Shown here: positions 13,601-26,025 of the stretch, piece after piece
Layout: each line of letters begins with the position of its first letter
Numbering within the stretch: position 1 is the stretch's first letter
DNA from: Dioscorea cayenensis subsp. rotundata
Taxonomy: Eukaryota; Streptophyta; Magnoliopsida; Dioscoreales; Dioscoreaceae
DNA length: 64,000 bases
Reading direction: 5' to 3'
Assembly: GCF_009730915.1 (NCBI RefSeq)
Contig: NC_052471.1
Span: 30,352,185-30,416,184 of the forward strand
Program-made: the position numbers and the translations under genes
Notes under the pieces: generated by a model
Databases searched by the model: none
What the model was told of the DNA's origin: nothing
The model's input: the letters and a program-made list of their open reading frames with translations, nothing else

Positions 13601-15830
13601 CAATTCCATCAGCAAGCTTTTTTAATCTTGTTAGCATTTGTTCCCGCTGTGACTTTAACTCTGCCTCACGAATGGTCAGCTGTTGAAAATTTTCATCCAA
13701 GTTCTTATAAGCTTCTTCAACAGTGTGCAATCGCCTGTCAAGAACCTCCTTCTCATCTCTTAGGTAAGCAGTTTCCCTCCCAGCTATCTCTTTACTGCAG
13801 CATTATTTACATTGACAGTTTATATCTGGATTATTTTGCATAATAGCATGACAGAGAAATAGACAAAAGCATAAAAAGAGAAACTCTCTGCTAACAAGTT
13901 AATAGTTAGGGCCATCATTTTTTATTTTTTCAAATGGTGATATAAATATGTAGATATCACAATACAACGAGTTCTTGGATATTTGATACTTATCAGGACA
14001 AAAAGAAGCCCTCTAATGCTATATTTCCCCAAAAAGCTTGAATAGCAACTTACATCCTGTGATATTCCTCAAGCTTATCACCAGATAACTGAAGTTTCCC
14101 AGCTTCGTCTTTACCCTTCTCATTCAGGTCCTTGATGGCTCCCTCAACATCACGTAAAGCAGCCTGCAGCTTCACTATTTCTCTTGCATGCTTCCTTTGA
14201 TCTTCTTTCTTTTTGTCAAGCTCCTTCTTGCTACTTTTAATTTTTGAATTAATGCGAGAGATTTCTTCTTTTAATTTCAGAAGCTCCGGTTGCTGAAGAA
14301 ATGAAGGCATACTAAATAATGGTTACGTGGGCAGAGTATAGCATTTTATGATAGGGATGGGAGAAGTTATCCATATCGCAGATCATCCTTATCGTGCATT
14401 TTTAAACTAAGCACTTCAGAGGGTTACTCTTCATTGCAATCAGAATAAACATGATAGATGACATAAGATTGTTGAAATGCTCATGAAAATGTGTAACAAC
14501 AAAAATATACAAAAAAAGGAAGCTCACCTTCTTATCGAGTTCAGTTTTCTTCTTTGAGATTTTCTTCTCACACTGTGCTATCTCCTTCAGATAACTAGCT
14601 TGTTCTTTCTTTCTTGCGTCCAACTCCAGGTCAGATTCCCCCTTTAGCTTCAAAACATCGTTCAAATGTTTGTTTTCTTCTTCAAGCTCCCCATCAATCT
14701 TTTCCATGTCCCTTTCAATATTAAGAAGTTGCCATAAGAAGTGTTCTTTCTTCAGTGATCTCTGCAGGTAAGGACAACAAATATTAGTTATACGTGTTAC
14801 TCAAACATGACAAAACTTAATTCACCATACCAGCTGGTCCTGCAATTGGAGATGTTTCTCAGCTTCTTCCTTTTGTGCTTTCTTTTGCTTTCTCTCCATG
14901 ACTATTGTTCTCTTCTGATTATAAACAAGTGCTGAATTTTCTTCAGCCTTGGCCTTTTGAATTTCCAGGTCCTCATAGTCTTTCTTCAATTCATCAGATC
15001 CAGAGATCTGCTCCAGAAGTGCAGTAAGTTCCTTCGGGTTCTTTGAGGCAATTGACTCCACATCACCCTACAACCAAAAAGCTTTGAGATGCACAATAAT
15101 TTGTTGTTTTTGATCAATGAAGGTCATGCATACACTTTAATTTAAGGCCAAGTGCTAAGATTAACAGTGTTAAGTAAGATGCATTGCATCCTAAAATAAC
15201 TATAAATCGCATTATTTGAGGATGTCTATTGATCTCATAATCATATTAAAAAATTACATGAAGTGGAGCAAGAAAGAACCAGCAAAATAAAAAACCTACA
15301 ATTTCCAGATTAGATGGTTTCCATGATAAATTCTCACCACAAACTAGAAATAGAAAATAGTAATGACAGCAGAAGAAGTTGAAAGCTTTACCTGAAAAAC
15401 GAGGAAATTACGGGCCTTCACAAGGATTCCAAGAGATTTCAACTTGCCATTGTACTCATCCCACCCAACAACCCTTCCGTCGATCCTATACTCACTACCA
15501 CCTGATCCCGTTATAGTCCTCGTGAACTGGAGCTCAGACCCATTCCCCGTCTGGTACACAAGCCTCACAAAGGCCCTTCTCCCCTTCTGCTCCTTCTCTC
15601 GATCATCAAAGGCATAGATGAGATCCTTGAGCTGCGCCCCTCTAAGCTGTACAGACCTAACACCAAGCACAAAACTAATAGCATCCATGAGGTTAGACTT
15701 CCCGAGCCATTAGGACCAATAATCGCAGTGAAATCGTAGAAAGGACCGATGATCTGGTGCCCTTTTGTACGATTTTGAAGTTCTCAAGCTCCAGGCGGTG
15801 AATTTTCCCCGGCGAGATTAGCGACGGCAT
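7685..15830 (-). CDS. SMC1: SMC1, cohesin ATPase subunit
   Basis: SMC1 pairs with SMC3 in the cohesin ring that holds sister chromatids together. 18 minus-strand exons read by eye: 15392-15830, 14831-15067, 14528-14761, 14054-14292, 13526-13794, 13081-13356, 12748-12874, 12004-12113, 11765-11872, 11554-11693, 10909-10998, 10617-10825, 9693-9862, 9325-9434, 8784-9163, 8374-8627, 7827-8048, 7685-7733. They total about 3.66 kb, near 1220 aa, as I recall for plant SMC1. The N-terminus is [19 protein letters not shown] with the Walker A region. Two coiled coils flank a hinge (exons 6-9; [10 protein letters not shown]). Exon 16 has the ABC signature [15 protein letters not shown] and exon 17 Walker [14 protein letters not shown]. 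Defects: two extra A and a missing G around Walker A, several shifts in exons 6-7, and an in-frame TAG at 11668-11670. Intron 7 is AT-AC. Confidence 0.95.
12114..12747 (-). other. U12-type AT-AC intron in SMC1 (hinge region)
   Basis: The 5' end of this 634-bp intron reads ATATCCTAA, nearly the U12 consensus ATATCCTT. Its 3' end is TTTTAC. A branch-point-like TCACTTGAC lies so that its A is about 10 nt before the acceptor. Joining the exons here gives [19 protein letters not shown], which matches my memory of plant SMC1. No GT-AG pair in this stretch does so. Confidence 0.75.
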
Positions 15831-16437
15831 CGTTCCAGCTAAAGCTAGTGAAATCGGCGTCGAAATTGAAAGCTAGGGTTGGGGCAAACAATCACATCAC
15901 AAGGTTTAGGGGTTCAAATAAGCGATCTCGAGGTGGAGATCATGGTTGAATCTAGGGTTTCAAGGGAGGATTTGAGAGCTAGGGTTCCGTGTGAGCGAAG
16001 GCGGGAAAGGAGAAAAAGAAAGATAAAAACAACGAGAAAATTAGAACGAAAATAAAAATAAAAACACACCAGCGATGATAGAACATAAGGCTTCCTTCGC
16101 ACGCTTTATATATATATATATTTTTAAAAAAAAATTAATTAATTAATTAAATTTGACCTTTTTTATCCAAATATATTTTAAATAATTTTATTTCACAAAT
16201 TTTAATTTTATACATTTTTTTATTAATTTTTTTATTACTATATAAAAATTAAAATTACATTAAAGTCAAGTACTAGTACAAATGTATTTTATTTGGATTC
16301 CTCGAGATTAGTATTTTTGAATCCAACGGTGTGGATACCGGTTCGTTTCGCTTCGGTTCACAAACAGGATGTTCAACGTGGATGGATATGAATCTCGATT
16401 GGGGAGCGAGGGTTTCGAGGGGTTTCGAGCTCTCGCC
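15831..16437. promoter_or_regulatory. Shared divergent promoter of SMC1 and the S26-like gene
   Basis: 607 bp separate two divergent start codons. The SMC1 side holds a GC-richer 5' UTR (15840-16080). The middle is AT-rich (16100-16260), with a TATATATATATATTT stretch near 16108-16123 that could act as a core promoter for SMC1. The other side is the short leader of the S26-like gene. A two-way promoter is inferred from layout only. Confidence 0.5.
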
Positions 16438-19400
16438 ATGGTTTCTCTCTCGACGTGGTTTCGCTACGCCGCCAACAAGTTCGAGTACTCCCTCTCTCTC
16501 GGTTGGAAGGTTCGATCTGTGCTTCCCTGAATGAATGGCTTTCTGTCCTTATTTTCCCCTTGTTGTGATCCCTGATTTCGATTCCTTTGCCCCTTTCTTT
16601 GTTTTACCTTCTTGAATTGTGGATGAGGGGTCTCTTTTTATGTTCTTGATTGTTTTGATTTCTTTTTAGGATTTTTTGATCGAGGTTGGTTTGACTCTGA
16701 GGTGGGCTTTTCTAGGGGGTTTCAATTTGGTGATTTGGGTTCTAGGTCATTTTCTTTTGTTAGGGAATGGTTGTTCTTTTTTTCATGTCATAATGCTTGT
16801 GAATTTTGATTGGATTTATTCTCTTTTCTGCAAAATTTGATTTTTTATTATTTGTCGATGACCGATGTGGGGCTTCTTGGATCTTCAAATGGTTCGTATT
16901 TGGGTGTGTGCTTGGATTGAGGAAAAATGCAGGAAAGGATGATAAAAACAAAAGATGATCTTTGATTTATGGTGTCATGTTATCTGTTGAATGAAGAAAT
17001 ATAGAATGGATGCCAAATGAAGTGCTTTTTGTGAATTGTTTCTCTTTATCTTTCCTTTTGCCACCACTTTCCCCATTTCGTTCTTTGCATTGACATTGGT
17101 GTTTTCTACATCAGAATATGGCCTTGTGGTTCTGTCCATTAAAATCACCTCAAGAAGGCTATCACTATCATTTTGGTTAATCATAAATCATAATTAGCAT
17201 TCAATTTTGGAATTCAAACCAGCCTTTTGTTTGGAAAGGAAGGCCTTTTTTAGTCTAATTTGTATGCCTTACCATACAGAAGTACAATATAGGTCAAATT
17301 AATGGGAGGGAGTTGAGTGATGCAATTTGGAAGAACTTCTTTTCAAGGCAAGCTGACATTTTTTTGCACTGGAACAAGGGTGAAGAAATGACACCAACAA
17401 TAACAGGGGAAGGAGGGACTCTTCTTGTCAGGAAACTGCCCTTTCCAGCTCCAACGTATGGCCACTTTTTTTTTTTTGGGTCTAATAATATAGCACCATT
17501 TCTTGTTTATAAATTTTCTCACTATCATCATTGTTTGACACAAAATTGGTTAGAAAGTACTGTCTTTTGAAACTTAGCATTCAGCTTATAAAGAGTCTTT
17601 TTTCATCACCATTCTTTATCATATGTGATTGTTATATTAATTGGCATTGTGCAACTGTCAATGCAGTTATCTTCTGAAATCTATCAAGGTGATATTAAAA
17701 ATTTTTCTTATGTTTATAATTTTTATTAGGAAATGTTGTAGCCTGCAATCCTACATGATAACAGTATTTTATTGCTGAGCTTGTGGACAGCTGTGTCTCG
17801 AAGCATCCATGAATCTTGGGCTATAGTGTTTGGGTCAATTAGATTTTTACGTGGTGCCATGACTTAGGTTCATTGTACTCTCAAAGATTTCTTTTCTTCT
17901 TTATTTTCTTACTTGGCAATAATAAGGATATTCTTTTCTATCATTATGGCCATGTTTCTATAAAAATGTTATTGCTTATTGATACATTTTATTTTCTTCG
18001 CCCTTTGACCTTTTAGTGTTTCTTGGGTAAGATGAATATGGCTACCCTGTTGCATTTTGCCTAAGTGATGATCGTAAACTACACTGTTTTTTTGGTGATG
18101 GATGATTTTGTGCATAAACAACATTTTTGGCCTTTTGAGCCACATAAATCAAGGGATGTATAAATTTTTCACTAGGAACTGACGTACAGGTGAAAGAACT
18201 GTACTCTACAACACCAACAGGGAGCATATCTGCAGTAAGTCTAGGTTAGTTCTTTACGTCTTTTTATAAAAATTTTAAGCTACATCTAAAGAAATCTACT
18301 ATGATGATAAATTTGGCTACTCTAGATTTTCCACTAGATCAATAAGGCCCTGCCATCTTGAGGTGAATGATTATATTGTTGAAATTTTAACTTGTTACAA
18401 GTATGCACCCTTACATTCTTTCCAAATGTTTTACTTCTTCTACCTTTTGTTTAGTAAGATTTTTGTGATAAAGAAAAAACATAGCAGAAGACCACTGGAT
18501 TGTAAACGTAGCTGTTTCAACGGTATTTGTACTAAAGATGTAAAAGTTGGATGCTTTACTGTTAGTGCCTTGGAAAGTACTTTGAACTTTTGTTCCATAG
18601 ACTTGGTATTTGGGTGTTAAGTGGGTTTTTCAAACATATATCCAGGAATGATTTATCATGTATTCATTTCTTGTTTGCAAGGCACGTGCTTTTGGGTGGG
18701 AGCAATTACCATATAAGAATGCATGAAAATATAAGAAGCAAGAACTAATGGAGAAGAGTACAATCAATAAACTTGCATTTTTATAATTCTACTTAACAAA
18801 ATCATTAGGACACATAATCATGTTTTCCAGATTGCCAAGATGTACTCCTTATAACTTGTAAATAGTATATTAGCTTTACTTGATGCTTCACAGGCATTAT
18901 TAGTTCATTCTATTACCCTATGCACTTGGTTCATTCTTTTACATCATGAGTATAGTATATTCAATGACAAGTTCCTCCAACATGCGAAGCGAGTGCAATT
19001 GGCAATTCCTTTCATTCTATTTTTATTTTTATTATTCATAAGAGTTAGCACCATTTATTCGTATTAAGGAAGTATTATTTTTTATGTAAACATAACTCAT
19101 TATGGGCAATGAAAGACCCACTGTCTTTCTAGTTAATGACTCTTTTTGACATTTCACCAACATTTGTTTGTCCTTATGGGGTTACTGTAGGCAAGTTTTT
19201 GTTGGAGATGTGGTCATGTTGAAAGACCCTGATAAGCCAGATGATTATCTTGTCAGAAGATTGGCTGCAATTGAAGGGTATGAGATGGTCTCCAAAGATG
19301 AGAAAGATGAGCCCTTTGTTTTAGAAAAGGATCAGTGTTGGGTGATGTCAGACAATGAAGCATTGAAGCCAAAGGTAGCTGTGTGATTAATTTCTGTTTG

Positions 19401-19846
19401 TAAGCATGTTTATAGACATAAAAAGACCATCATAAAGAAGTTTGAATTTCATAAAGGAGTTTATTGTATTTAACCAGTATATCCCAATACTCCTACCTGA
19501 CCTCTCTGCATCTGATGAGGTTCATGCCCCAGTAAATGCATTTCTTACCAAAAGTTTTTATTTGTCCTTGGTTGTAGGAGGCCAAGGACAGTCGTCTGTA
19601 TGGTCCTGTACCGATGACTAGCATTGTTGGTAGGGTTATCTATAGCTTACGCTCTGCTGTGGACCATGGACCAGTGCAAAATAGGTGATCTAGCGATTTT
19701 CAATTAGTTCCCTTTCCTGTTTCTTTGACATCATGAGAACCTAATATATGTTTTTGTCATCCAGTCATTTTGCAATGAGCCAAGATTCATCAGTTTTGGC
19801 GGTTGAATTGGATGTTGATGAGATGGCCAAAAGTACCAGGACTTGA
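16438..19846 (+). CDS. S24/S26 signal-peptidase-like protein lacking the Ser-Lys dyad
   Basis: Five exons: 16438-16509, about 17293-17455, 19191-19374, 19578-19684, 19765-19846, for roughly 200 aa. It begins MVSLSTWFRYAANKFEYSLS, like a plant-specific branch of the mitochondrial inner-membrane-protease/S26 family that I recall from Arabidopsis. The fold motifs are present: GEEMTPT, VFVGDVVMLKDP, YLVRRLAAIEG, EKDQCWVMSDNEALK, DSRLYGPVPM and SIVGRVIYSLR. In active enzymes the first motif is GxSMxPT and the dyad Lys sits in (V)KRxxG. Here those positions are Glu and Arg, so proteolysis by the usual mechanism is unlikely. The exon 2 acceptor is uncertain: the best site (after 17292) is one base out of phase with exon 1. 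Expected location is a mitochondrial or other organelle membrane, by family only. Confidence 0.85.
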
Positions 19847-20221
19847 AACATTGTTCCCCAGTTTATCTGATCTACCAAGGATATGCTGTTGCCTTCCCTG
19901 AACATAGTAAATGGAAGAACAAGTTTTTCCTGCACAAGATGAACTCAGTTTCCAGTTTTTCGGTCTCCATCTTAAGCATGCTGCATCAATCAAATTCAAC
20001 TTTTGTCTGAATTGTGTAGAAGACATCCATCCCAGTATTATACTATTTTATCTTGAGTTGCGTTTAGTGCTATAATTGGATGTCTTCTCTCAATTGCTCA
20101 GCTGGCAAAATTCTTGATACTGATATTGCACCTGCTTCATCAGGAACCATTGTCCATCTTTTGGGGTACTGTTGTATTTTTGATGTTTTAAGTCCTTTTA
20201 TAATTTATGATTGATGATGAC

Positions 20222-20252
<31 letters not shown>

Positions 20253-22019
20253 CTCTGTCCGTAGAGCTCAAATCTGAGACTATTAACAGGATTGTTTTGC
20301 ATTTTATGTTTTTCTTTTTCGATTATAATGAGCATTCTGAACCCACATATTAATAAGACAGTTATAAAAACAAATGAACAATCTGTGTGAAAATGTGATT
20401 TTTTTTTTAATGCTTGTTATTCTGTATTTTTATTGATTTATTCTTATATGTGATTTCAATTAGACTTAAGGGTGGATTGTTGTCAAAATGAGGTAATCAT
20501 TTTCATAAAACTGCAGATAAATGGATAATAAATTTTAGAGGAGTCTTTTCTAATATTTGAATTTGCAGGTGTGTGTGTGCAAAGTAACTATGGTTTTTTC
20601 ATATGCCTTTGCTATAATTAAGCCTTTTGTAACTGAAACTCTCTTTCTTACTCTATAAAGTTTTTTTTTTCAGTTTAAACCAAGTATGATAATACCTTTT
20701 GCAGCAATGTATAATTTTTATTCGATTTCTGATGGTACTGATATACTTGACATCAAATTATTAGTTTTACATCTATTAATGGCATAACAACAAAGATACC
20801 AAAGATTAAGAGGGACTTACTCTTCTGGTCAGCTTTATTTCAAATTTGGCCAAAATTTGCAGGGATTTGTGAAAAAGATCGAAAAGAAACTCGTCATTAT
20901 ATTTAGTATGCCATTATAGGATTAACCTTGGCAGCTCTACAACAACGTGTACAAACCGGTATTTACTTTGAAATTTCGACACCCTTAGACTTACACTGTC
21001 AGCTTTTCTATTCTGGGGATAAAAACTGGGATTTCTATTCTGATTTGATGCTATGTCATAATAGTTAGTGTCTTCTATTGCAGCAAAACATTTGTGAAAG
21101 TTTATCATGTTCTCAATCAGTTGCAGATGAATCCAGAGGATTCAGTCCGATTTCGAGGCCCGCCGGTAACTGACTTTATTGACCAATCTGTAACTAAGAT
21201 CCATGAAATTTGAAGGATTTATCCTGTGTGAGTCGTCGAAGATTGTCAATGCTACAATACCTGCATGAAATATGTATAACTGTGTAGTCTCTAAAGATTC
21301 AAACAGGGTAATTGGATTTAAAGACGGTGCCACCGATACAAGGCTCTTGTTGATTGGGGTCTGCATTAACTGTGATCACATGGCTGACTGCATGTGTTAT
21401 CTGAACAAGATCAAAACATCGAAATGCAATGTCCTGTTTGCTCTAGCCGAGATCGAAACTGAGTTATTAAAGATGGTCATTACCATAATGTTTGCCGGGA
21501 ACCTAATAAATTCAGAGATTTGTTGTTGTTGTTGATTATTGTTGTTGTTTTTCGGTTGTATTGATGGTAACATAAAAAAAAATCAGTTCCAAGTACACCT
21601 TTGATATCTCCAGAAAGAGTTTGTTGTATGTATGATTCTGTTGTAAATTGCATTGAATTCACTGCAACTCTTAACAGATAATTACTGCTGAAACATTGAG
21701 GGAATTGTTCAGAAGAGTGAAAAGACACATCATGAAACTTAAATCCAATCAAAACTTGTGGCCTCTAACCATCAAACAAAACACCACAAATTTGGTCCAG
21801 TCCTAGTGCTCCAATGAATGACAAAGCTTTGACATATCATCTTCACTCATTGCATGCAAACAAGTGTGTCTAATTGTTGAAACAATTCTGCACCACTGAA
21901 TTCTTGCCTGATAGTTGCAGCAATTCAATTCATTGTCCAGATTAAATCACATCAAGATTGCCACTAAACAAAGCAACATATATATATATATATATGCTAT
22001 TCTTGACTTCGATTGTACA
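19847..22019. other. Intergenic region between the S26-like gene and the gap
   Basis: 3' UTR of the S26-like gene, then AT-rich non-coding DNA. It contains a (GAT)n microsatellite (20209-20252). Small open frames here (21142-21752) show no recognisable motif. A (TA)n tract sits next to the gap (21980-21996). Confidence 0.5.
20209..20252. repeat. (GAT)n microsatellite
   Basis: About a dozen GAT trinucleotides with one interruption (GAC). Confidence 0.9.
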
Positions 22020-23019
22020 NNNNNNNNNNNNNNNNNNNNNNNNNNNNNNNNNNNNNNNNNNNNNNNNNNNNNNNNNNNNNNNNNNNNNNNNNNNNNNNNN
22101 NNNNNNNNNNNNNNNNNNNNNNNNNNNNNNNNNNNNNNNNNNNNNNNNNNNNNNNNNNNNNNNNNNNNNNNNNNNNNNNNNNNNNNNNNNNNNNNNNNNN
22201 NNNNNNNNNNNNNNNNNNNNNNNNNNNNNNNNNNNNNNNNNNNNNNNNNNNNNNNNNNNNNNNNNNNNNNNNNNNNNNNNNNNNNNNNNNNNNNNNNNNN
22301 NNNNNNNNNNNNNNNNNNNNNNNNNNNNNNNNNNNNNNNNNNNNNNNNNNNNNNNNNNNNNNNNNNNNNNNNNNNNNNNNNNNNNNNNNNNNNNNNNNNN
22401 NNNNNNNNNNNNNNNNNNNNNNNNNNNNNNNNNNNNNNNNNNNNNNNNNNNNNNNNNNNNNNNNNNNNNNNNNNNNNNNNNNNNNNNNNNNNNNNNNNNN
22501 NNNNNNNNNNNNNNNNNNNNNNNNNNNNNNNNNNNNNNNNNNNNNNNNNNNNNNNNNNNNNNNNNNNNNNNNNNNNNNNNNNNNNNNNNNNNNNNNNNNN
22601 NNNNNNNNNNNNNNNNNNNNNNNNNNNNNNNNNNNNNNNNNNNNNNNNNNNNNNNNNNNNNNNNNNNNNNNNNNNNNNNNNNNNNNNNNNNNNNNNNNNN
22701 NNNNNNNNNNNNNNNNNNNNNNNNNNNNNNNNNNNNNNNNNNNNNNNNNNNNNNNNNNNNNNNNNNNNNNNNNNNNNNNNNNNNNNNNNNNNNNNNNNNN
22801 NNNNNNNNNNNNNNNNNNNNNNNNNNNNNNNNNNNNNNNNNNNNNNNNNNNNNNNNNNNNNNNNNNNNNNNNNNNNNNNNNNNNNNNNNNNNNNNNNNNN
22901 NNNNNNNNNNNNNNNNNNNNNNNNNNNNNNNNNNNNNNNNNNNNNNNNNNNNNNNNNNNNNNNNNNNNNNNNNNNNNNNNNNNNNNNNNNNNNNNNNNNN
23001 NNNNNNNNNNNNNNNNNNN
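22020..23019. other. Assembly gap (exactly 1000 N)
   Basis: The run is exactly 1000 N, which suggests a fixed-length scaffold placeholder rather than a measured gap. It removes the 5' part of the ankyrin-PGG gene. Long open frames across it are artefacts. Confidence 0.98.
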
Positions 23020-24599
23020 CGAGAAGATGAGCTCCTCCTTCACAGATTCAGCAGCAGCATCACTGCTCCCATTGACAACCCACTCCATATTGCAGCTTCA
23101 CTTGGGCACACTGACTTAGCAAATGAGATCATCATTAGAAACCCCTCGATCTTGCTTTCGGATCCCGAACCCAAGAGGTCTCTCGAAAGACTACACTTGG
23201 CTTCAGATCTCACGGTCACCTAGAAATAGTTAAACTCTTGATCTCCAAGGTTGGTTCTCATCTTTGTGGTTTGAAAGCCAAAGATGGAAGGTTGGCCATC
23301 CACATGGCAGCCATGAAAGGCAGGATTGATATTTTGGAAGAACTCATCAAGATATGCCCAGAGTCAGCAAGAGCACTGACATATCAACATGAAAGCATTC
23401 TCCACATCGCAGTTCACTTCAACTCGTTTGAAACCGTTGAGTACTTAGTGAATAAGCTTGAAGTTGATGATGATATCAATGAGCTTTTCAACCTCAAAGA
23501 TGACAAGGGCAACACGATCTTACACCATGCAGTAGCCAGAAGACAACTCCAGGTAAATATTATATATATATATATATATAATATTTCTTTTGTAAATTCT
23601 TTAAAACTTAATTAATTAGTTGATGCATGCATGAGTCGCAGACTGTGAAGCTGCTGTTAAGCGACAAAGAGGTGGTCAGAAGTGAACGCCATGAACCACA
23701 ATGGTTTGACTGCGCTTGACGTGCTGCTAGACTCACCGAGCGAGCATGGTGACTTGACACTCGGTGAAGTGATACGTGCGGCAGGTGGCAAAAAGGCAAG
23801 CGAAGTGGATCCTCACCAACCATGCATGCAAACCAACACATCAAGATCAAACGAGTCTTGTACTACTACTGCTACTACTACTTCAAAAAGCTGGAGAAAT
23901 CGCCGCAGTACTTACTTCAAACTCCGACAAAAGGCTAAGAAACAAACCAAGGTTGAAAATAACTACACTCCTGGGCAACTAATGGTTGTGGCCACCTTGA
24001 TCGCCACCATTACCTTTCAGTCAGGATTGAACCCTCCTGGTGGATTCACTCAAGACAATGGTAATACCACTGTGACGAACAATACCAATAACAGTAGTAA
24101 TTACATGTCACCATCTGCCGGGCATGCAGTTCTTAGTTCAAATCTGAGCTATTTTTTGTTGTACGATATGATTGGTCTCTTTGCTTCATTTAGCATCATC
24201 TTGATACTGATATGTGTGGTGCCAAGGAAAAGGAAGATGATGATGAAGATACTGGTTGTGATTATGTGGTTTGCTGTCTTCTTCACGGCCCTGGCTTTTT
24301 CTGAAGGGATATACCAGATTTTCCCAGGCTCTAAGTGGAAATTATTCATTTTGGCGACCGGTTGGTTTGGGATTTTGACGATGTTCATGTTGTGGATGTT
24401 TTGTGGGTTTGTTGTGTATTTGTTACGGAAGGTTGGTTGGTGGAGAAAGAAGGAAGGAGATAAAGTAAGTAACATTGTGAAAAATGGAGGATGTCTACTT
24501 TGGTGCGCGAGGATTGGAGCAGTGATGGTTATATTGTTGCTCTTGTTTTTCTTTGGTTACTACTTCCACCGGTCGGTCAACTTATTTGTTACATTTTAG
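23020..24599 (+). CDS. Ankyrin-repeat membrane protein with PGG domain (ACD6/ITN1-like), 5' end lost in gap
   Basis: The visible part begins inside the protein, with DNPLHIAASLGHTDLANEII, a typical ankyrin unit. Further ankyrin units follow (DGRLAIHMAAMKGRIDILEE, ESILHIAVHFNSFETVEYLV, GNTILHHAVARRQLQ). A GT-AG intron separates 23020-23551 from about 23641-24599. The second exon holds the PGG domain (TPGQLMVVATLIATITFQSG followed by LNPPGG) and about four membrane segments between about 24140 and 24580. Family members are plasma- or endomembrane proteins in defence and salt or ROS signalling; the role here is inference. Two frameshifts are visible: two extra bases near 23209 within a DHGHLEIVKLL-like unit, and one shift near 23684 just before NAMNHNGLTALD. 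The Thr/Asn/Ser-rich linker (23840-23900) carries ACT-type codon repeats. Confidence 0.85.
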
Positions 24600-24639
24600 A
24601 AGATTGTTTTTTATTATTTTTTTGGACTTATTTATTTAA

Positions 24640-24900
24640 AAATTTTGTGAAATAGTCCTTCTATCCTTGTAGCTGGGCAGACCTGTGTCTCCAGACGGTT
24701 GACTTTGCCCGTCCCAGCTTGTCTCATTTTCTCTTTCCTCCTGTCTTTGCTTTTGCTCACTGTTTTCCTCATCCATAGTGAGGATTTCAGTATGTTATTT
24801 TCTTCTAGACTTTTCTTGTTCGCGATCTTTCCTGTTGTACTCTTATGTTCCCTTCTTTATTAATAAATTGGTGATTTTATCCACTTTATTAAAAAAAAAA
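24640..24900 (+). mobile_element. LINE-like 3' tail with poly-A (5' truncated)
   Basis: A T/C-rich non-coding stretch ends in GATTTTATCCACTTTATT followed by a poly-A run at 24890-24900. The ending resembles those at 30880-30912, 32630-32660 and (minus) 31910-31940. A 5'-truncated non-LTR retrotransposon is the simplest reading. No ORF is left. Confidence 0.45.
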
Positions 24901-25396
24901 TTTTGTTAACTATTAAATATTGTTTTTTTTTAATTTTACACTTTATATTTAAATGTACCACTACAATTTTTAATAAATTATATTTAATTACATATTTTTT
25001 AAAAACATATTTTAACTAAAGATAAATTTAGAAAGTTAATAAATTTTTTATAAAATTCAAATTATCAACTAACTTCAATTAATTTTTTTAATCTATATGA
25101 ATTAAGTAAAACTAAAAAATAAAAAAGGATCGGAGGAGTATATTGTTGCTTGAGGATAGGAGTAGTGATGATTATATTGTTGCTCTTATTAATATTTCGT
25201 TGGTTGTTACTATTGTGTTTTTCACTGGATTTAGAAAAAAAATTAATTAATTAATTAAACGATGTTTGTGTAATTAAGTTGACTGCCTTGTTGGGAAATG
25301 GAGGGAGTGAGCGTGTTTCTAGATGGTGTCAGTAAATATATACTGATATATGTTAATGAATAAATTAAATTTTCTTGCTTGAATGATAAATTTTTT

Positions 25397-25828
25397 ACTT
25401 TGCTTTTCATCAAGTCTTTGTCTCATTGATCAAATGATTATAAACATGTCTTGGTCTTAGTGTTATCTAGGTGAAGTTCACTAATTTATATAGATGAGTG
25501 TGTAGTCTTAATCAAATTTTTAAAAGTATATATATAAACAAATAAAAACACACATAACCTAATTTTCATTCTATGTTATACTTCATGTGTCAGATTGAGA
25601 TCTTTTTTTATTTATCTAATACTTTGCTTTTCATCAAGTCTTTAATTTGTCTCATTGATCAAATGATTATAAACAATTCTTGGTATTATCCTAATCTAGA
25701 TGAAATTCACTAATTAATTTTAATAAATTGTAGTTTTAATTAATTTTTTAAAAGTATATATATACACACACAAATAAAAACACACATAGCCTAATTTTCA
25801 TTCTATGTTATACTTCATGTAACTTGGA
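25397..25828 (+). repeat. Two-copy tandem duplication, about 224-bp unit
   Basis: Copy 1 starts ACTTTGCTTTTCATCAAGTC at 25397 and copy 2 starts identically at 25621. Both run through CTCATTGATCAAATGATT and end in TTCATTCTATGTTATACTTC. The copies differ by scattered substitutions and indels, so the duplication is not recent. Confidence 0.85.
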
Positions 25829-25854
25829 TCTCTTCTAATTTATTATTATTTTTT

Positions 25855-26025
25855 TTATAATGGCGACAAGCACCTATTAGGGACGTGCACGTGTGGGAAG
25901 CAAAGCCCAACGTCGATCCACGTGCCCTCACTTTGCGTGGACATAGGATTTGATCTCAAATCCTCTTTGAAACGAATGTCCTATACGAGGGACTCGGTAT
26001 CTATTGACCCAAAAGCAGTTGATTT
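25855..26025 (-). mobile_element. tRNA-derived SINE-like sequence (minus strand)
   Basis: Read on the minus strand it starts near TTTTGGGTCAATAGATACC, resembling an A box. GGATTTGAGATCAAATCC, resembling a B box, follows about 45 nt on, and then a GC-richer body. The base composition stands out sharply from the AT-rich surroundings. The boundaries are approximate and no clean target duplication was found. Confidence 0.45.

Noticed and set aside
21130-21220. Possible short exon (protein-like stretch beginning MNPEDSVRFRG)
   Set aside because: Open for under 40 codons, with no family match I can name and no partner exon; left as non-coding.
21915-23223. Long open frames of 360-420 codons
   Set aside because: They run through the 1000-N gap; only the end after 23020 is real ankyrin sequence.
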